Assembly: GCA_905116865.2 (NCBI GenBank)
Contig: CAJHNH020000195.1
Span: forward strand, 25,001-89,000
Direction: 5' to 3'
Length of the DNA: 64,000 nt
Source: Candidula unifasciata
Lineage: Eukaryota > Mollusca > Gastropoda > Stylommatophora > Geomitridae
Part shown: positions 56,301 to 64,000 of the stretch, in pieces
Position numbering within the stretch: the first letter of the stretch is position 1
Layout: every line of letters starts with the position of its first letter
Notes under the pieces: generated by a model
What the model was told of the DNA's origin: nothing
The model's input: the letters and a program-made list of their open reading frames with translations, nothing else
Database searches by the model: none
Position numbers and translations under genes: made by a program

Positions 56301-58493
56301 CAACGGTTGCTATTATAATCTGCAGTGTTGTGTGTCTTGAAATTGTCAAGTAATCCTAGTTTTGCAGCGATGTGTTCGTCGGAGGAAGTCTGCATTTTAC
56401 ACACGACTGAGGCCCTGTTAGGATATTTTGCCACCATAATATGGAGAGGGGGGGGGGGGTAGATTGAAGGACAGCCTTGGCTTTTTATCTGTACAAATCA
56501 GAAAGAACATGAAGATATTAGTAAATTGGTGATAACTAGTAGAGAAGACTACTGCTTACTTCTCACAGATCTGACTGCAGCCAAATAATTACTACTGTTG
56601 TGTGTGAGCAGGTAAAGCAAAAGTAAACTAATAAGTATACATTTGAAAGACAACGAACACTTTACATCACAATATTGCTGAAAGGGTTGAACAGGATACT
56701 ATTAACATTATCATTCACTTTCAGCATACAATGTATGACATTAAGTGACACAACTTTTGCCATAAATGGGCTATCCTCCGAATAACGGGCACAAAAGATG
56801 GCGGCCGCAGAAACATCCTAACAGAGCCTCAGTCACATATCAATTGCGCACTTCCGGCAACTTAATTTGCGGTTTTTCGGTGACTACCGCCACCGCCGAG
56901 AGTAGCCCCCACACCAAGTGGATTGGGGCTAAACTAGATGGCTGGGACTCACGAGCAGCAGCTTCCGCATCCCCTGCAGCTTTGCACGTGAGTCCTAGCC
57001 ATCTAGTTTAGCGCCAATCCATGCCGCGTGAGCGGCAAGAATAGTAGGTATTTCATTTTCAGTATTTCTACATTTATAACCTGTATAGTGACTCCATAAT
57101 CATTAGGTGTTAATCTTTAAGGCTAAAATCTAGGGGGTGGAGTTGTTTTTTTTAAAGATGATGAGTAGAATTTTGAGTGAGATGAGATGATGACGATGGG
57201 CTGATGTAGTAAGGATGTCTGGGCAGTGAATTTTTAAACTAAAACAGCTATTTAATAATTAGTCACTTTAGTCAAATTTTCAAAATCATTTTTCCCTTAT
57301 AAAACCAGTACAGCTGCATACATATTGAAAAGCACTTTCCAACGGTACCTCTTTCATGCCTGTATGTCAATTCTAAGCCAAGTTATTGAAGTTTTTGTGG
57401 AAAAAATGAACAAAGAAGAAAAAATAAAAGTGAGATAAAACTTGTCGCCTTAAAATCGTAAGTCTTAGAGGAGTGTTTAAAACGTGCTTTTACTTATAAA
57501 GTATTTAAAAAAAACCCTAGAAACCATATATTTTTGGATTCAGGACAACAAGCTCTAACTGAATAAAGATGAAATTTTTAGTAATTGTGCAATATCAAAT
57601 CATAATTGACTAATAATTATTCAAAATGGCCGCCATTTATCATAATCATTACTCAATATGTTCTTATAAACTTTATAACTGTCTTTATTTTTTTTTTCCC
57701 TTGGTAAGTTCATTGGAAAAATAAAAAAGCTTTAAATGTGCTAAAGACATAAGCACATGTCAAGCTCCAAATTAGAACTAGGTCGCTTATTGAATATTTA
57801 TATTAATTAATTAATTTAAAAAAAAAAATTTTTTCGGAATCACTATCAAATTTCGGAACAGATGAATTTTTTTTTCTTAGTCCTGGTGATGTATCATGTG
57901 CTTCTCCCCCCCCCCCCTTATTTAATGGTATTTTGGCCACTAATTAATAACTAAAAATGTATTGTAAACTAATGGTAAAATAGGCCTAAAAATAACCAGT
58001 CACTAAGTAAGCATTAGCAACCAACATTTAAAAATACTAAGTCTTAAAACATCAGGATTGCATGATACTGTTTTTGTACATTACCCTAAGAGTTAAAAAT
58101 AAAATGTCACATGACTGATGATTAGACAGGGAAACGAAAATGGTCGCCAAATAAAATAAATTGCTTCGCTTCACCCCAGGAAAGGAACTTATAACGAACA
58201 TTTCACAATTATAGTCAGCATGTTGGAGTTGGCCGGGCTGAGCGATGAGACTGAGACTGCATTGAAACTCACCCTCACCTTATCATTAACACGACATTGA
58301 GACATTGTAAAAATTTTTCCAAAAGCCATTGTTTGCTTGCATAATAATAATATTTATTTTCAGAACTGGAAAGAGTCCACGAACTTACCGCAATAAACAC
58401 GCCATAAATCAGGGTCCCTGTCTTGACATGGCAACATAGACAGCAGCGGAACGATCTAGGATCGACACCGGGCATGTGCACACTCTGTTTCAT
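47262..58493 (-). CDS. LAPTM4: LAPTM4-type lysosomal-associated four-span membrane protein, seven exons
   Basis: Coding exons on the minus strand: 58493-58389, 55309-55147, 53563-53487, 51750-51622, 49763-49668, 48464-48363, 47342-47262. The spliced product has 250 residues, close to the 226-262 of vertebrate LAPTM4A/4B/5. Residues 16-27 (RCCLCCHVKTGT) are the family's N-terminal cysteine signature. Four hydrophobic spans lie at about 27-51, 92-113, 119-144 and 174-200, with a polar lumenal loop at 52-89. The third span holds MPFFCLQVFDFCLSCL, matching the family's PFFCYRLFDFVLSCL; WSCYKYI follows the fourth. The cytosolic tail has two PPxY motifs, PPKY (228-231) and PPVY (244-247), which in LAPTM family members bind NEDD4-type ubiquitin ligases for sorting to late endosomes and lysosomes. 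An in-frame TGA at 58536-58538 precedes the first ATG at 58493. Function is inferred from the family. Confidence 0.95.
48363..48464 (-). CDS. LAPTM4: LAPTM4 coding exon 6
   Basis: 102 nt (34 codons) between ATATTGCCAG and GTAATG. Encodes the end of span 4 and the cytosolic AYLMGMVWSCYKYIQ segment, comparable to AYLINCVWNCYKYI in the vertebrate family. Confidence 0.94.
48597..48798. mobile_element. 202-bp MITE with long inverted repeats and TA target site
   Basis: TA (48595-48596) precedes CCATGAACTGTTCAGGTTAC. The other end is GTAACCTGAACTGTTCATGG followed by TA (48799-48800). The arms match over about 60 bases, including TTTTTGCTGCRCACAGAAAA, and shorter matches continue inward. TA duplication and size suggest a Tc1/mariner-type MITE. 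It lies in the LAPTM4 intron between exons 6 and 5 and has no coding content. Confidence 0.8.
48800..49030. other. Intronic sequence with poly-C tracts, perhaps an old SINE
   Basis: GCCACGTAGCCCTAAATGC then CAAGTTCAAAGCC is weakly tRNA-like, and poly-C tracts follow at 48847-48855 and 48944. The match is too weak to name a family. Confidence 0.2.
49668..49763 (-). CDS. LAPTM4: LAPTM4 coding exon 5
   Basis: 96 nt (32 codons) between AACATTGCAG and GTAATA. Encodes the end of the second loop (ENYPGVDHLMTLDSDYL) and most of span 4. Its acceptor and first bases are repeated several times just upstream in the intron (49764-49930). Confidence 0.93.
49764..49930. repeat. Tandem copies of the exon-5 splice acceptor
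   Basis: The word GGATAGTTTTCCTGCAATGT spans the exon-5 acceptor. It recurs at about 49806 (identical core), 49857 (GATAGTTTTCCTGAAATGT) and 49910 (GATAGTTTTCCAGCAA), a spacing of about 50-55 bp. On the gene strand each copy resembles a 3' splice site, ACATTGCAGGAAAACTATCC. The last copy has lost its AG. Confidence 0.85.
50340..50445 (+). pseudogene. LINE 3' tail, Jockey-like, inside LAPTM4 intron
   Basis: GATTTACTGAGGAGAGGATC, then ATGCAATGAGGATAATC and GACTGACTAACTAGC. It matches the terminal region at 63175-63260 (ACTGAGGGGAGGATCTGAGC, TGCAATGAGGATAACCC, ACTA repeats). Only the last 100 bp or so is present. Confidence 0.6.
51622..51750 (-). CDS. LAPTM4: LAPTM4 coding exon 4
   Basis: 129 nt (43 codons) between CTGTCACAG and GTAAGC. 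Encodes span 3 and the start of the second lumenal loop (TYAPNIKQWIHDQNL). It is the most conserved exon relative to the vertebrate family. Confidence 0.95.
51920..52210 (+). repeat. Composite of repeats R1 and R4
   Basis: R1 from CTGGCTGTAAACTTCGGCAG to about 52080, followed by an R4 core AAAGGCACAAATATCACAGC and TATGCTGTAATTAGGC. The junction suggests that R1 and R4 may be parts of one longer element. Confidence 0.6.
52290..52318. repeat. Poly-C tract
   Basis: C run of about 17 bases followed by CTCCTC, inside the LAPTM4 intron. Confidence 0.9.
52660..53050. repeat. Inverted pair of R1 copies
   Basis: Plus-oriented R1 at about 52660-52800 (ATTTGTATGCAGACTTCTGG, CTCAGGCAGATGTGCTC) faces a minus copy at about 52855-53050 (GAGTGCATCTGCCTGAGAGG, AGTCTGCATACAAATTAG). 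The spacer is about 55 bp. The transcript could fold back on itself here. Confidence 0.75.
53487..53563 (-). CDS. LAPTM4: LAPTM4 coding exon 3
   Basis: 77 nt between CATTTACAG and GTAAGT. With the base carried from exon 2 it restores DNLCVMFGIS, matching the DNACVLFAVS of vertebrate LAPTM4A, and encodes span 2. Ends in phase 0 after IYGIAR. Confidence 0.94.
54290..54370 (-). repeat. Interspersed repeat R4, diverged minus copy
   Basis: GGTTTACAGCTAGGCTGTA, GTTTGTTCCGTTTAGCCC and ACACATTCGATTTTAACAAA parallel the copy at 38515-38610. Within a LAPTM4 intron. Confidence 0.45.
55025..55047. repeat. Poly-G tract
   Basis: G run of about 23 bases about 100 bp from LAPTM4 exon 2. A poly-C/poly-A pair lies on its other side at 55357-55384. 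Confidence 0.9.
55147..55309 (-). CDS. LAPTM4: LAPTM4 coding exon 2
   Basis: 163 nt after a TTTGTTTCAG acceptor. Encodes the rest of span 1 (FAHIILLGLLVFAAI) and the large lumenal loop with QPHYDGIVVQTESGN. It ends in phase 1 at a weak donor, GTGGTA. A second donor 3 nt further on (GTACCA) would add one glycine and keep the frame. Confidence 0.92.
55540..55640 (+). repeat. Interspersed repeat R1, partial copy
   Basis: ATTTGTATGCAGACTGTTGG, TTCCTTGACTCTCAGGCAG and GACTTTGAAGGAAAC, as in the other R1 copies. Confidence 0.6.
55690..55815 (+). pseudogene. Possible Jockey-like LINE C-terminal fragment
   Basis: A + strand frame reads HNGNIIRRLLVPLE, and GGGGAATGTCCCAAGTGCAC reads GECPKC in the neighbouring frame. 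This resembles the terminal cysteine motif near 63080 (AYE then CPKC with a frameshift). Short and uncertain. Confidence 0.35.
55840..56474. mobile_element. 635-bp inverted-repeat element with 10-bp target duplication
   Basis: Left end CCTTCAATCTCCCCC, a poly-C, then CATATTATGGCAG. The right end, reversed, is CTGTCCTTCAATCTACCCCC then CCATATTATGGTGGC. CCTTGGCTTT flanks both sides (55830-55839 and 56475-56484). A target duplication of 9-10 bp is typical of Mutator-like elements, but no transposase is encoded. A 104-codon frame inside is not recognised. It sits in LAPTM4 intron 1. Confidence 0.78.
56766..57040. other. GC-richer block with a 34-bp near-perfect hairpin
   Basis: Arms 56920-56953 and 56987-57020 pair at 32 of 34 positions around a 33-base loop. 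Upstream, AAGATGGCGGC (56795-56805) is a strong YY1-type site. Short words are shared with the 635-bp element: CGAATAACGGGC, CTAACAG with GCTCAG or CCTCAG, and GTGAGTCC with CATCTAG. So the two blocks appear related. Confidence 0.8.
57041..58270. other. LAPTM4 intron 1, AT-rich, nothing recognised
   Basis: Homopolymer A/T runs and a short poly-C at 57907-57917. No repeat copy or coding frame identified. Confidence 0.4.
58389..58493 (-). CDS. LAPTM4: LAPTM4 coding exon 1
   Basis: 35 codons, from the first in-frame ATG to GTAAGT at 58388-58383, phase 0. Encodes the short N-terminus, the CCLCCHVKTGT signature and the start of membrane span 1. A second in-frame ATG (Met7) is an alternative start. 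Confidence 0.93.
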
Positions 58494-58539
58494 GTTTTCA
58501 GTTTGGGAAACAACACTTAGAGAAAGCAAATGAAGTCAA

Positions 58540-58680
58540 TGATGTCACTCAAACACCCACAATTGTTATGATGGCTGAACTGATCGTCTCTCAAGTACAC
58601 GGCTTATGTTCCGGTTTGGTGGAATACGTCATGGTTTTCTGGGTAAACCAGACAGGGCTGTCGAAATTATGTATTTTAAT
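58540..58680 (-). promoter_or_regulatory. Candidate LAPTM4 promoter / 5' leader
   Basis: Directly upstream of exon 1 on the minus strand. Contains CATGACGTATTCC (CRE-like TGACGTA), ACCGGAAC (ETS-like CCGGAA) and GTGACATCATTG. No TATA box at a convincing distance. The transcription start is unknown, and a spliced 5' leader is possible. Confidence 0.3.
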
Positions 58681-58789
58681 ATGAAAATTGTATTCGCGCG
58701 CGCTCGTGTGTGTGTGTGTGGAAATATTAAATAAATTATCCAATTTTTTTTTATTAAAAAGCGTAAAAACGACCCTAAAACCATGTGTG

Positions 58790-58792
58790 TAC

Positions 58793-58851
<59 letters not shown>
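58790..58851. repeat. (AT)n microsatellite
   Basis: Pure AT run of about 60 bases, about 300 bp upstream of the LAPTM4 start. Confidence 0.98.
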
Positions 58852-58852
<1 letters not shown>

Positions 58853-59454
58853 CTGACCCTTTGATCAGAATTGAAATGATTTATCCATTACATCATAGTT
58901 GTTCCATTTCCCCCCTCTCAGTTTGTTACAAAGCTGATATATTGGCTGATACTATTGAAGTCTTCAAAGAAGAGAAATTTTTTTCAAATACTGTTGATCG
59001 AAAAAAAAATCTGTGTGTGAGGTTATGCCAAAATACTAAAAATACGTTTTAATACTAAGAAAAAAAAAATTGATTTTCAGTTGCACATTTTTTTTGACAT
59101 TGTTAGCCAACGTTTTTCCGGTGTGCTTTAGTGTGTGTGTGTTTCAGCATTAGATGGTTGAACTTGCCACTGGTAGGGCATGGTAGGTAGGACCACTCCC
59201 TTCTCTAATAAATCTGTAGCTGGCCGTTGTAGGAAAGATGTGATTGGGCCACTTAAAGGGGCTGCCAAAAAACTCATATTTTTTAAGTGGCAGCGTCTCA
59301 TCTGGAAGGAGCACACACAAAATGTACAATAATAGCCTATTGTTATTAGTATTATTTCAATAGTTTTGTTTTAGTTTTTTTTTATTTGTAAACAATTTTC
59401 AAAGAGTTTACACTGCGCAAATTATATTTATCAACATTGTATAGCTGTGAACTC

Positions 59455-59455
<1 letters not shown>
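58852..59455. other. No gene recognised
   Basis: AT-rich. A 62-codon minus frame at 59128-59316 lacks a recognisable domain. Confidence 0.3.

Positions 59456-59541
<86 letters not shown>
59456..59541. repeat. (AT)n microsatellite
   Basis: AT run of about 75-85 bases with one early interruption. Confidence 0.98.
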
Positions 59542-59544
<3 letters not shown>

Positions 59545-59899
59545 CGTTTGAATTTTACTTGCATTAAACAGATTCCTAATTATGCACTACAAAGTTTTTA
59601 AATGTAGCCCAAAAACTGAGCAATCGCTAATGCAAAGCGCAAAAAAAAATTATGACGCCCTACCACAAGCACAAAATACCCTAGATAGGCCCTTAATCAA
59701 GTAACAGAAATAGATAGGCCCTTAGATTGTGCTCTGTTAATCCCGTCAATTCTCTATATCTGATGTTACAGAGCGACAACAGGCTAACAATTTTAGTTTG
59801 ATTGTACATGCGAAAAAAAATCTGGCTGCTCAAGGAGTCTCGGTGTCCATAAAAAGGCCTTGTTCTGTGCTGTGCTCAGCATTGAAAGCTCTGCTCCTT

Positions 59900-60322
59900 G
59901 TTGCCTTGTGCACCATCTCCAATCAATCTTTCCCAGTTCGCTGACCGCTTTCGCTCGAGCAAAACGTTGAACGCCCAAGCCCGCCTCGCCTGATCACGTC
60001 GCCAGCTAACTATCCATTCGTTGCCTGTTTTTCGATAGCTAGCCACTGGATAGTTTCGCTTGATATTCGGCTGAGTCTGTCTGGACTAAACTATCGGAGT
60101 CGGCTGCGTGTGGGTCATTAGCAGCCTGTGTGTGCATCTAGACAACGACAACTACCAGCAACAAAGATCTACACCGGTGACCAGTGTAGCCAAGTATCAC
60201 CAGAGGAAGGAACAACGCCCTAGGTAATTATAATCTACATTATAAACTTTTTTTAAACCGAAACCTAGGGCGTGCGTTTAACCTCTAAATAAATTCGAGA
60301 ACTTTTACAATTACCGTTGAAA
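59900..60322 (+). other. Probable 5' leader of the Jockey-like LINE
   Basis: GC-richer than the sequence before it and leads directly into the ORF1 start at 60323. It holds a short inverted repeat, ACGCCCTAGG (about 60210) and CCTAGGGCG (about 60265). The true 5' end cannot be seen. Confidence 0.4.
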
Positions 60323-61730
60323 ATGGAAACTGTGTCCATAACGACTGAAACACCCCCGGGAGCCGACCTTTCAGTGGCGCCTGATGCCGCCTCGGTAGCG
60401 ACGCAAGGACCCTCTCGCTTACGAAAGCAGCGGCAGCCTGAGACCAGCACACCGGACATCATGCAGTGCTCGCGCTGCAATAGGGCGTGGCATACAGCTT
60501 AGGCCTGCCGCAGCAGCCTTTCGTGCAGATACTGTTCTGGTGCGCACGAATTCAAGGAGTGCCCGCTGGCTAAAATAGACACTAATTTCAAGAAGCCGAA
60601 CAGCAACCGCAAGTGCTCCAACTGTTCTGGTGCACACGGCGCGAGATACATGGGCTGCCCGTATCTCCAGCAGTGCAAGAAGTCACTAAAAACCGCCCAC
60701 GAAACAGATAGAAAGAGATACGTGGCACCCAGGTCTTCAGTAACACCAAAGCAACCAAGTTGGAAGTCAGCACATAGCACATCAGAGAAACGAACCGACA
60801 AGGCGATCACAGCCACAAAGGACCCTGAAATCTTGCTTTAAATCTCTGAAATTTCTGAAATTTTAGCCGAAATTAGAGCTCTCCACAAATAAAAGTCTGA
60901 CGCTACCGACACCACCACTGACAGAACCCAGTTGCTAGACCTGATTTCGCAGATGCGAGATGAAATAAAAACCTTGAAAGAAGACAGACAAGAACAAGTC
61001 TCGCAGCAAACAAAATGGCTGGCAGAGGCTGCACAAATGCAGGAAAACCTGATAGAAATGACACAAAACCTCCAAGCAGAAAAAGCAGCAGACGAGACCC
61101 GCCGACAAGAAGAAAGGGAGGAGAGAAGAAAATAAACCGAAGTACTTAAGGAAGCCCGAGAGAGCACTTATAAAGAAGTCACCCTTATGATCCAGGCAAA
61201 AGCAGAAGCCGCAGTGCTGGCGGCAAGAACGGAGCGTGCCCTGCTAGAGAAAGAAAGAGAGGCCTCCATAAAGTTGCAAAGCAACCAAGCCCCAGCAAGG
61301 CCGACAAAGGCACAGTTACCGAAGCGGTAATGGTGCAGCACCAGGCACAGATGACAAACACCGCTAGGAACGAAGAACCCAAAAATGAAACACCTGCCAG
61401 GCAGCCAGCCACCCCACGATGTAGGCAGAATGCGGCAGCCATTGTAACTTGCGATGCCGACCTTTAAGCGATGCTTGAAGATTTCAACGAGCAAGTTAAC
61501 CCGCACAAGCTGGTGTATAACGACGATTGCGGCCGCTACTATATCAAATTCAATCAGGAAGAGCTCGATAAGACAGACAAAACACCAGAAGAAAAAGAAA
61601 GGTACGACAAAGTTATGAACTTCTATGACGTAATCAACAAAGCCGTAAACCAGCTCCGGGCGCCAAAGACAAAGCAGACGAAAAATGGCACACCGAATAG
61701 AAAAGGCTACCGCCAATTCTAAGAGCCACA
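60323..61730 (+). pseudogene. Jockey-like LINE ORF1 (zinc-knuckle gag-like protein), broken
   Basis: Starts METVSITTETPPGADLSVAP, a short acidic N-terminus. Three zinc knuckles follow: CSRCNRAWHTA-x-AC (60468), CRYCSGAHEFKEC (60529) and CSNCSGAHGARYMGC (60615), the C-x2-C-x3/4-H-x4/6-C set of Jockey-superfamily ORF1. Next is a coiled coil (LISQMRDEIKTLKEDRQEQV, near 60940) and a charged C-terminus to about 61722 (DFNEQVNPHKLVYNDDCG). The frame is broken by TAG inside the first knuckle (60500), stops at 60839 and 60888, and stops near 61132 and 61466. In active elements this protein binds the element's RNA. This copy cannot make it whole. Confidence 0.85.
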
Positions 61731-61739
61731 GGAGGAGCC

Positions 61740-62605
61740 CACCAAACAAGCCGCCATCTTTACGGACAGCCCAACACAAACAACCGCCAACCGGAGAGAC
61801 AGTCGTCGTACCGGAGCCACACCCACCTGCTCCGCCCCTCTGGTAAATAACCATGTAATAACCACAGAGCTAACAAAAAATTTTAACCTAGTTTATTTTC
61901 AGGAAAAAGAAGACCACGGAAATTACCACAGGCCACCCGACGCTCCGAAGCAGATAAGCCGAGGGCATTGCACCTAAGGGGACCAGCACTTGGGAATTCC
62001 AGTCACCATCATGCCACCCCACCCCACCCCACGTGTATTTTAACAAATGCCTTTCACTTTTATTTCAGACCAAGTGACCTCAGCCGACCAGGGTGGATCC
62101 TACCTCTATCTGTCAATCTCATTCTCCCGACCTAACTATCACATTTCCTGGCACATTCGAGCAAATTTGATCTCTCATTTGCAGTCTATCTTACTTCCAC
62201 TACTTCTCCACACTCCGTGAAAAAAAAAAAAAAATAAAACGGGCTGATCACAACAACAGATTGTGACGGCCCTGGTTGTCCTGAAAAGGAACATTGTTCA
62301 TGACGACGTGATCCGATGTTTGGCTCTTTCCGGCGGCTTACAGATCGGCAACCGAGCAGCAACAGGGCACCAGCACAGCAACCAGCACGCGGCAAGCCAA
62401 GCACCAGCAACAGTCAGCTAGTACCCGTCGATATCATCACAAAGAGATCTGGATCACACCAGAACCAAAAACCACAATTACCGCAGCACAGCAAGGAAGC
62501 AAACAACCGTAATATCAGGTGTGACTACACACCACAAATAAAAAGAAACCATATAAGACAGCTAAGGAACCTTCTTCGATATAGCAGGCCTCCGGGCAGC
62601 TGAAA
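61740..62605 (+). other. Spacer of the LINE, endonuclease and RT missing
   Basis: CA-rich sequence between ORF1 and the RNase H fragment. A 95-codon frame at 62316-62603 (QPSSNRAPAQQPARGKPSTS) is low in complexity and not recognised. Nothing resembling the endonuclease or RT domain is present, so more than 2 kb of ORF2 appears deleted. Confidence 0.45.
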
Positions 62606-62609
62606 GAGG

Positions 62610-63250
62610 ATCAAATTTTGAGGGTGGAGGTGGTCACTGCCGCTTTCCGCTTGCTTGAGAATCAGCATTACACACATGTCATGATTGTAACTGCCTCACA
62701 GAGTATGCTGAGAAAGGTGGAGACATCACTTCAGAAGTCCCAGGTAGTAAGCATCCTTTTTATATTTTCTCTAGGAAATCCCGGTGTGTTGGAAACGAGC
62801 AGGCACATAGACTAGCCTGTTCTGCACAACTTGTTGGTGAATTAATATATGACAAGCTAGATGGTGTGAGGGCCCTCTGGGTGCGAGTGAACAATGCAGA
62901 CGCACAAATAGATCATTATGGCCTGAGGAGAATGGCGCTGTGGGAAGTTACTACGGGATCTGACCGATGCTTAACACTCAAGGGAATGGCCAGACAGGTG
63001 TACAGACAGTTACTGACACCATCGGAATTGAATTAGAACTCTTAATTTTCTGCTAAAAACGGAGACGGGGTGCTTATGAGAGTGTCCCAAGTGCTATGAT
63101 ATCTATTCTCAATTCAACATTCAGTATTCTTTATTTTTAGTTTGAACTGGTACTATTAGCCATCGGACGTTGGGGTTCATACTGAGGGGAGGATCTGAGC
63201 ACCTATGGACATGTCCGGAGTGCAATGAGGATAACCCAACTAACTAACTA
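62610..63250 (+). pseudogene. Jockey-like LINE ORF2: RNase H domain and C-terminus
   Basis: Frame 1 reads RVEVVTAAFRLLENQHYTHV, IVTASQSMLRKVE and FSLGNPGV; after a frameshift near 62785 it becomes GNEQAHRLACSAQLVGELIY and continues to about 63030. This is the LINE-type RNase H: E in EVVTAA is kept, but the usual Asp of the TDSQS motif is Ala here (TASQS), so the active site is broken. The terminal block is SEHLWTCPECNEDNPTN (63195-63245), a CPxC motif, and it ends in (ACTA)n. Confidence 0.85.
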
Positions 63251-63254
63251 ACTA

Positions 63255-64000
63255 ACTATTTTTAGTTTGCAATGTTTTTCTTTAATAAGGATGTGAAATT
63301 GCAAGACCAATGGCATAACTGACTTTGGTCCTCCTTTAAAAACATTTATGGAATCCAGCGTACAATACCAACATTTAAAATAGTGATGTTAAACTTCTAA
63401 AAAGTATTTAAACATCGGTCGTGGTGACAAAAGTAGAGTTTTGCTCACCAAAGCTCAAATAGTTCAAAATGTGTGCGAATATACCAACTTCGGCAGCCCT
63501 GAAACTACCACCGTCCTGGGAAGACACAATGTGATGTGTCAACAGAAACAATGGGACCTGCCTTTTTCTTGCCGTTTCCGGCTATATTATTTCACAATTA
63601 TTCGTTAATACAGTTATTATTATTGTTATTATTTATTCTGGAACAATTTAAAACCAGAAAAAGCTGTGAATAATGTAATGTATGCACAGTTAAAAATAAT
63701 AGAACTGTCCCGTGAAAGTCGGGAAAAGTAAGGATGTTAAGTAAATCGTGCCTCTCCCCTTTGTTGTTTTTGTTTACAGTTTGTACTTCAATCGACCAAT
63801 CGATTGCGTTGTCTCCTCCTGGTTGATACCTGCAGTTTTATTACCTTGATAAAACAAAAAATACAATTAAACAGCAGACCAGCGGGTTGGATACACAGTT
63901 AAACTTTCAAATAAGGTATAATTAGGGCACAGGAAAAGGCAAGACCAGTCAAGTGTAACCTATGCGGGTAAGGATGACAAAGTGCACTTTACTATTCGTC
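63255..64000. other. No gene recognised
   Basis: AT-rich to the window edge. It has a (TTA)n-like patch near 63610-63640 and no recognisable coding sequence or repeat copy. Confidence 0.35.

Noticed and set aside
58389..58529. LAPTM4 start upstream of 58493, at 58529
   Set aside because: The codon there is TTG, not ATG; the first in-frame ATG after the TGA at 58536-58538 is at 58493.
61168..61854. Minus-strand frame of 228 codons
   Set aside because: It is the antisense shadow of LINE ORF1, with hydrophobic composition caused by the charged residues on the other strand.

Overview
This is a window of animal nuclear DNA, not bacterial or viral. It has split genes with GT-AG introns, long microsatellites, decayed LINE retrotransposons, tRNA-derived SINEs, MITEs and several satellites. 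I infer a lophotrochozoan, most likely a mollusc. The basis is the mix of RTE-type and Jockey-type LINEs, the compact LAPTM4-type gene, and a SPIN-like hAT element (SPIN has been reported from a pond snail). The species cannot be fixed from the sequence alone.

One host gene can be supported. It is a LAPTM4-type lysosomal/late-endosomal four-span membrane protein on the minus strand, with seven coding exons between 58493 (ATG) and 47262 (stop). All splice sites are GT-AG, all phases agree, and the predicted protein is 250 residues ending in two PPxY motifs. Its introns carry a 202-bp TA-flanked MITE, a tandem array of copies of its own exon-5 splice acceptor, several interspersed repeats, a 635-bp inverted-repeat element with a 10-bp target duplication, and a nearly perfect 34-bp hairpin.

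Almost everything else is mobile-element debris and tandem repeats. 1-7.7 kb: (ATAG)n, an 18-bp minisatellite of 1.8 kb, a cluster of heat-shock-element-like palindromes, tRNA-derived SINEs and a 400-bp (TATC)n tract. 7.7-16.4 kb: SINEs, RTE-type LINE ends, a hAT transposase remnant split by a LINE insertion, and a decayed Jockey-like ORF2. 16.4-24.4 kb: a SPIN-like MITE, a pair of MITEs with GGTCTCC termini, a LINE ORF1 remnant, and two inverted copies of an unclassified repeat. 25-37 kb: the longest RTE reverse-transcriptase pseudogene, fragments of two other LINE families, and SINEs. 38-43 kb: a 41-bp satellite organised as a 492-bp twelve-unit higher-order repeat, plus interspersed repeats. 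47-58.5 kb: the LAPTM4 gene. 59-63.2 kb: microsatellites and an internally deleted Jockey-like LINE with a zinc-knuckle ORF1 and a dead RNase H.

Labels used below: RTE-A, RTE-B, LINE-C and LINE-D are four LINE families separated by their C-terminal sequences. SINE-A, B, C and D are four tRNA-headed families. R1-R5 are interspersed repeats I cannot classify. No complete autonomous transposon was found. Most other reading frames fall in repeats or lack recognisable protein content and were not annotated.
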